A stretch of DNA of 42,864 nucleotides from Penium margaritaceum. Its lineage: Eukaryota; Streptophyta; Zygnematophyceae; Desmidiales; Peniaceae. Below are positions 42,853 through 42,864 of this stretch, one piece after another. Below the pieces are notes generated by a model. The model was not told where the DNA came from. It searched no databases and was given only the letters and a program-made list of their open reading frames with translations. Position numbers and translations under genes: made by a program. Position 1 is the first letter of the stretch. Every line of letters begins with the position of its first letter. The DNA is taken from NCBI GenBank assembly GCA_023375785.1, contig SZWC01016243.1:22843-65706 (forward strand), in the 5' to 3' direction.

Positions 42853-42864
42853 TCATCTGAAAGA

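Larger units (their letters stand above)
42341..42864 (-). other. MRS2 intron, partial
   Basis: Sequence upstream of the last MRS2 exon. It ends in an AG acceptor and holds the GTGGGT repeat. Farther upstream there is a direct repeat and two palindromes. No coding exon is recognised. A possible donor-like GTGAGT near 42615 has no supported exon in front of it. Confidence 0.6.

Overview
This is plant nuclear DNA made almost entirely of decayed, nested LTR retrotransposons, with one recognisable host gene end at the right edge. Streptophyte origin rests on two things. The minus-strand exon at 42107-42340 matches the plant MRS2/MGT magnesium-transporter family, including the GMN motif. All retroelements are Ty1/copia type, primed from an initiator-Met tRNA site of the TGGTATCAGAGC type. 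A charophyte alga such as Chara is possible, but I cannot fix the genus.

Layout: 1-950 is unassigned. About 950-5016 is the 5' part of a minus-strand, apparently non-autonomous element (F): structured internal DNA, CAG leader, PBS, and an LTR carrying a (GA)n expansion. 5111-12144 is copia element A on the plus strand, complete with LTRs, PBS, PPT and a perfect GTCTC target duplication, but internally deleted and rearranged. 12150-12773 is flanking DNA. 12779-41715 is a large plus-strand element E with no recognisable pol, flanked by CCCTT. Two further elements sit inside it. BC (18520-31709, plus) is a 13-kb fusion of two copia coding regions between one pair of LTRs. D (31718-40820, minus) is a different copia family. 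41716-42864 returns to host DNA and holds the last MRS2 exon and part of its preceding intron.

The nesting can be reconstructed from the ends. E was split at a GGCACCCC site. BC duplicated GGCAC and D duplicated the overlapping ACCCC. The eight bases left between BC and D differ from the expected sequence by two C-to-T changes. Removing both insertions restores a roughly 120-bp repeat of E. LTR divergence by eye suggests E and BC are old and D is the youngest.

No element looks competent. Gag, protease, integrase, RT and RNase H are recognisable in B, C and D (A lacks protease and the integrase core), but all are broken by stops, frameshifts, deletions or lost catalytic residues. Most stops are CAG-to-TAG or TGG-to-TAG, as expected from deamination of methylated cytosine at CHG sites. 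Four points deserve attention. Different families share a CAG-rich leader. A, BC and D carry a cluster of TGACGTCA-like sites just before gag. B and C are fused PPT-to-gag without an LTR between them. An exact 212-bp duplication around a single N looks like an assembly join. I found no credible new multi-gene system.
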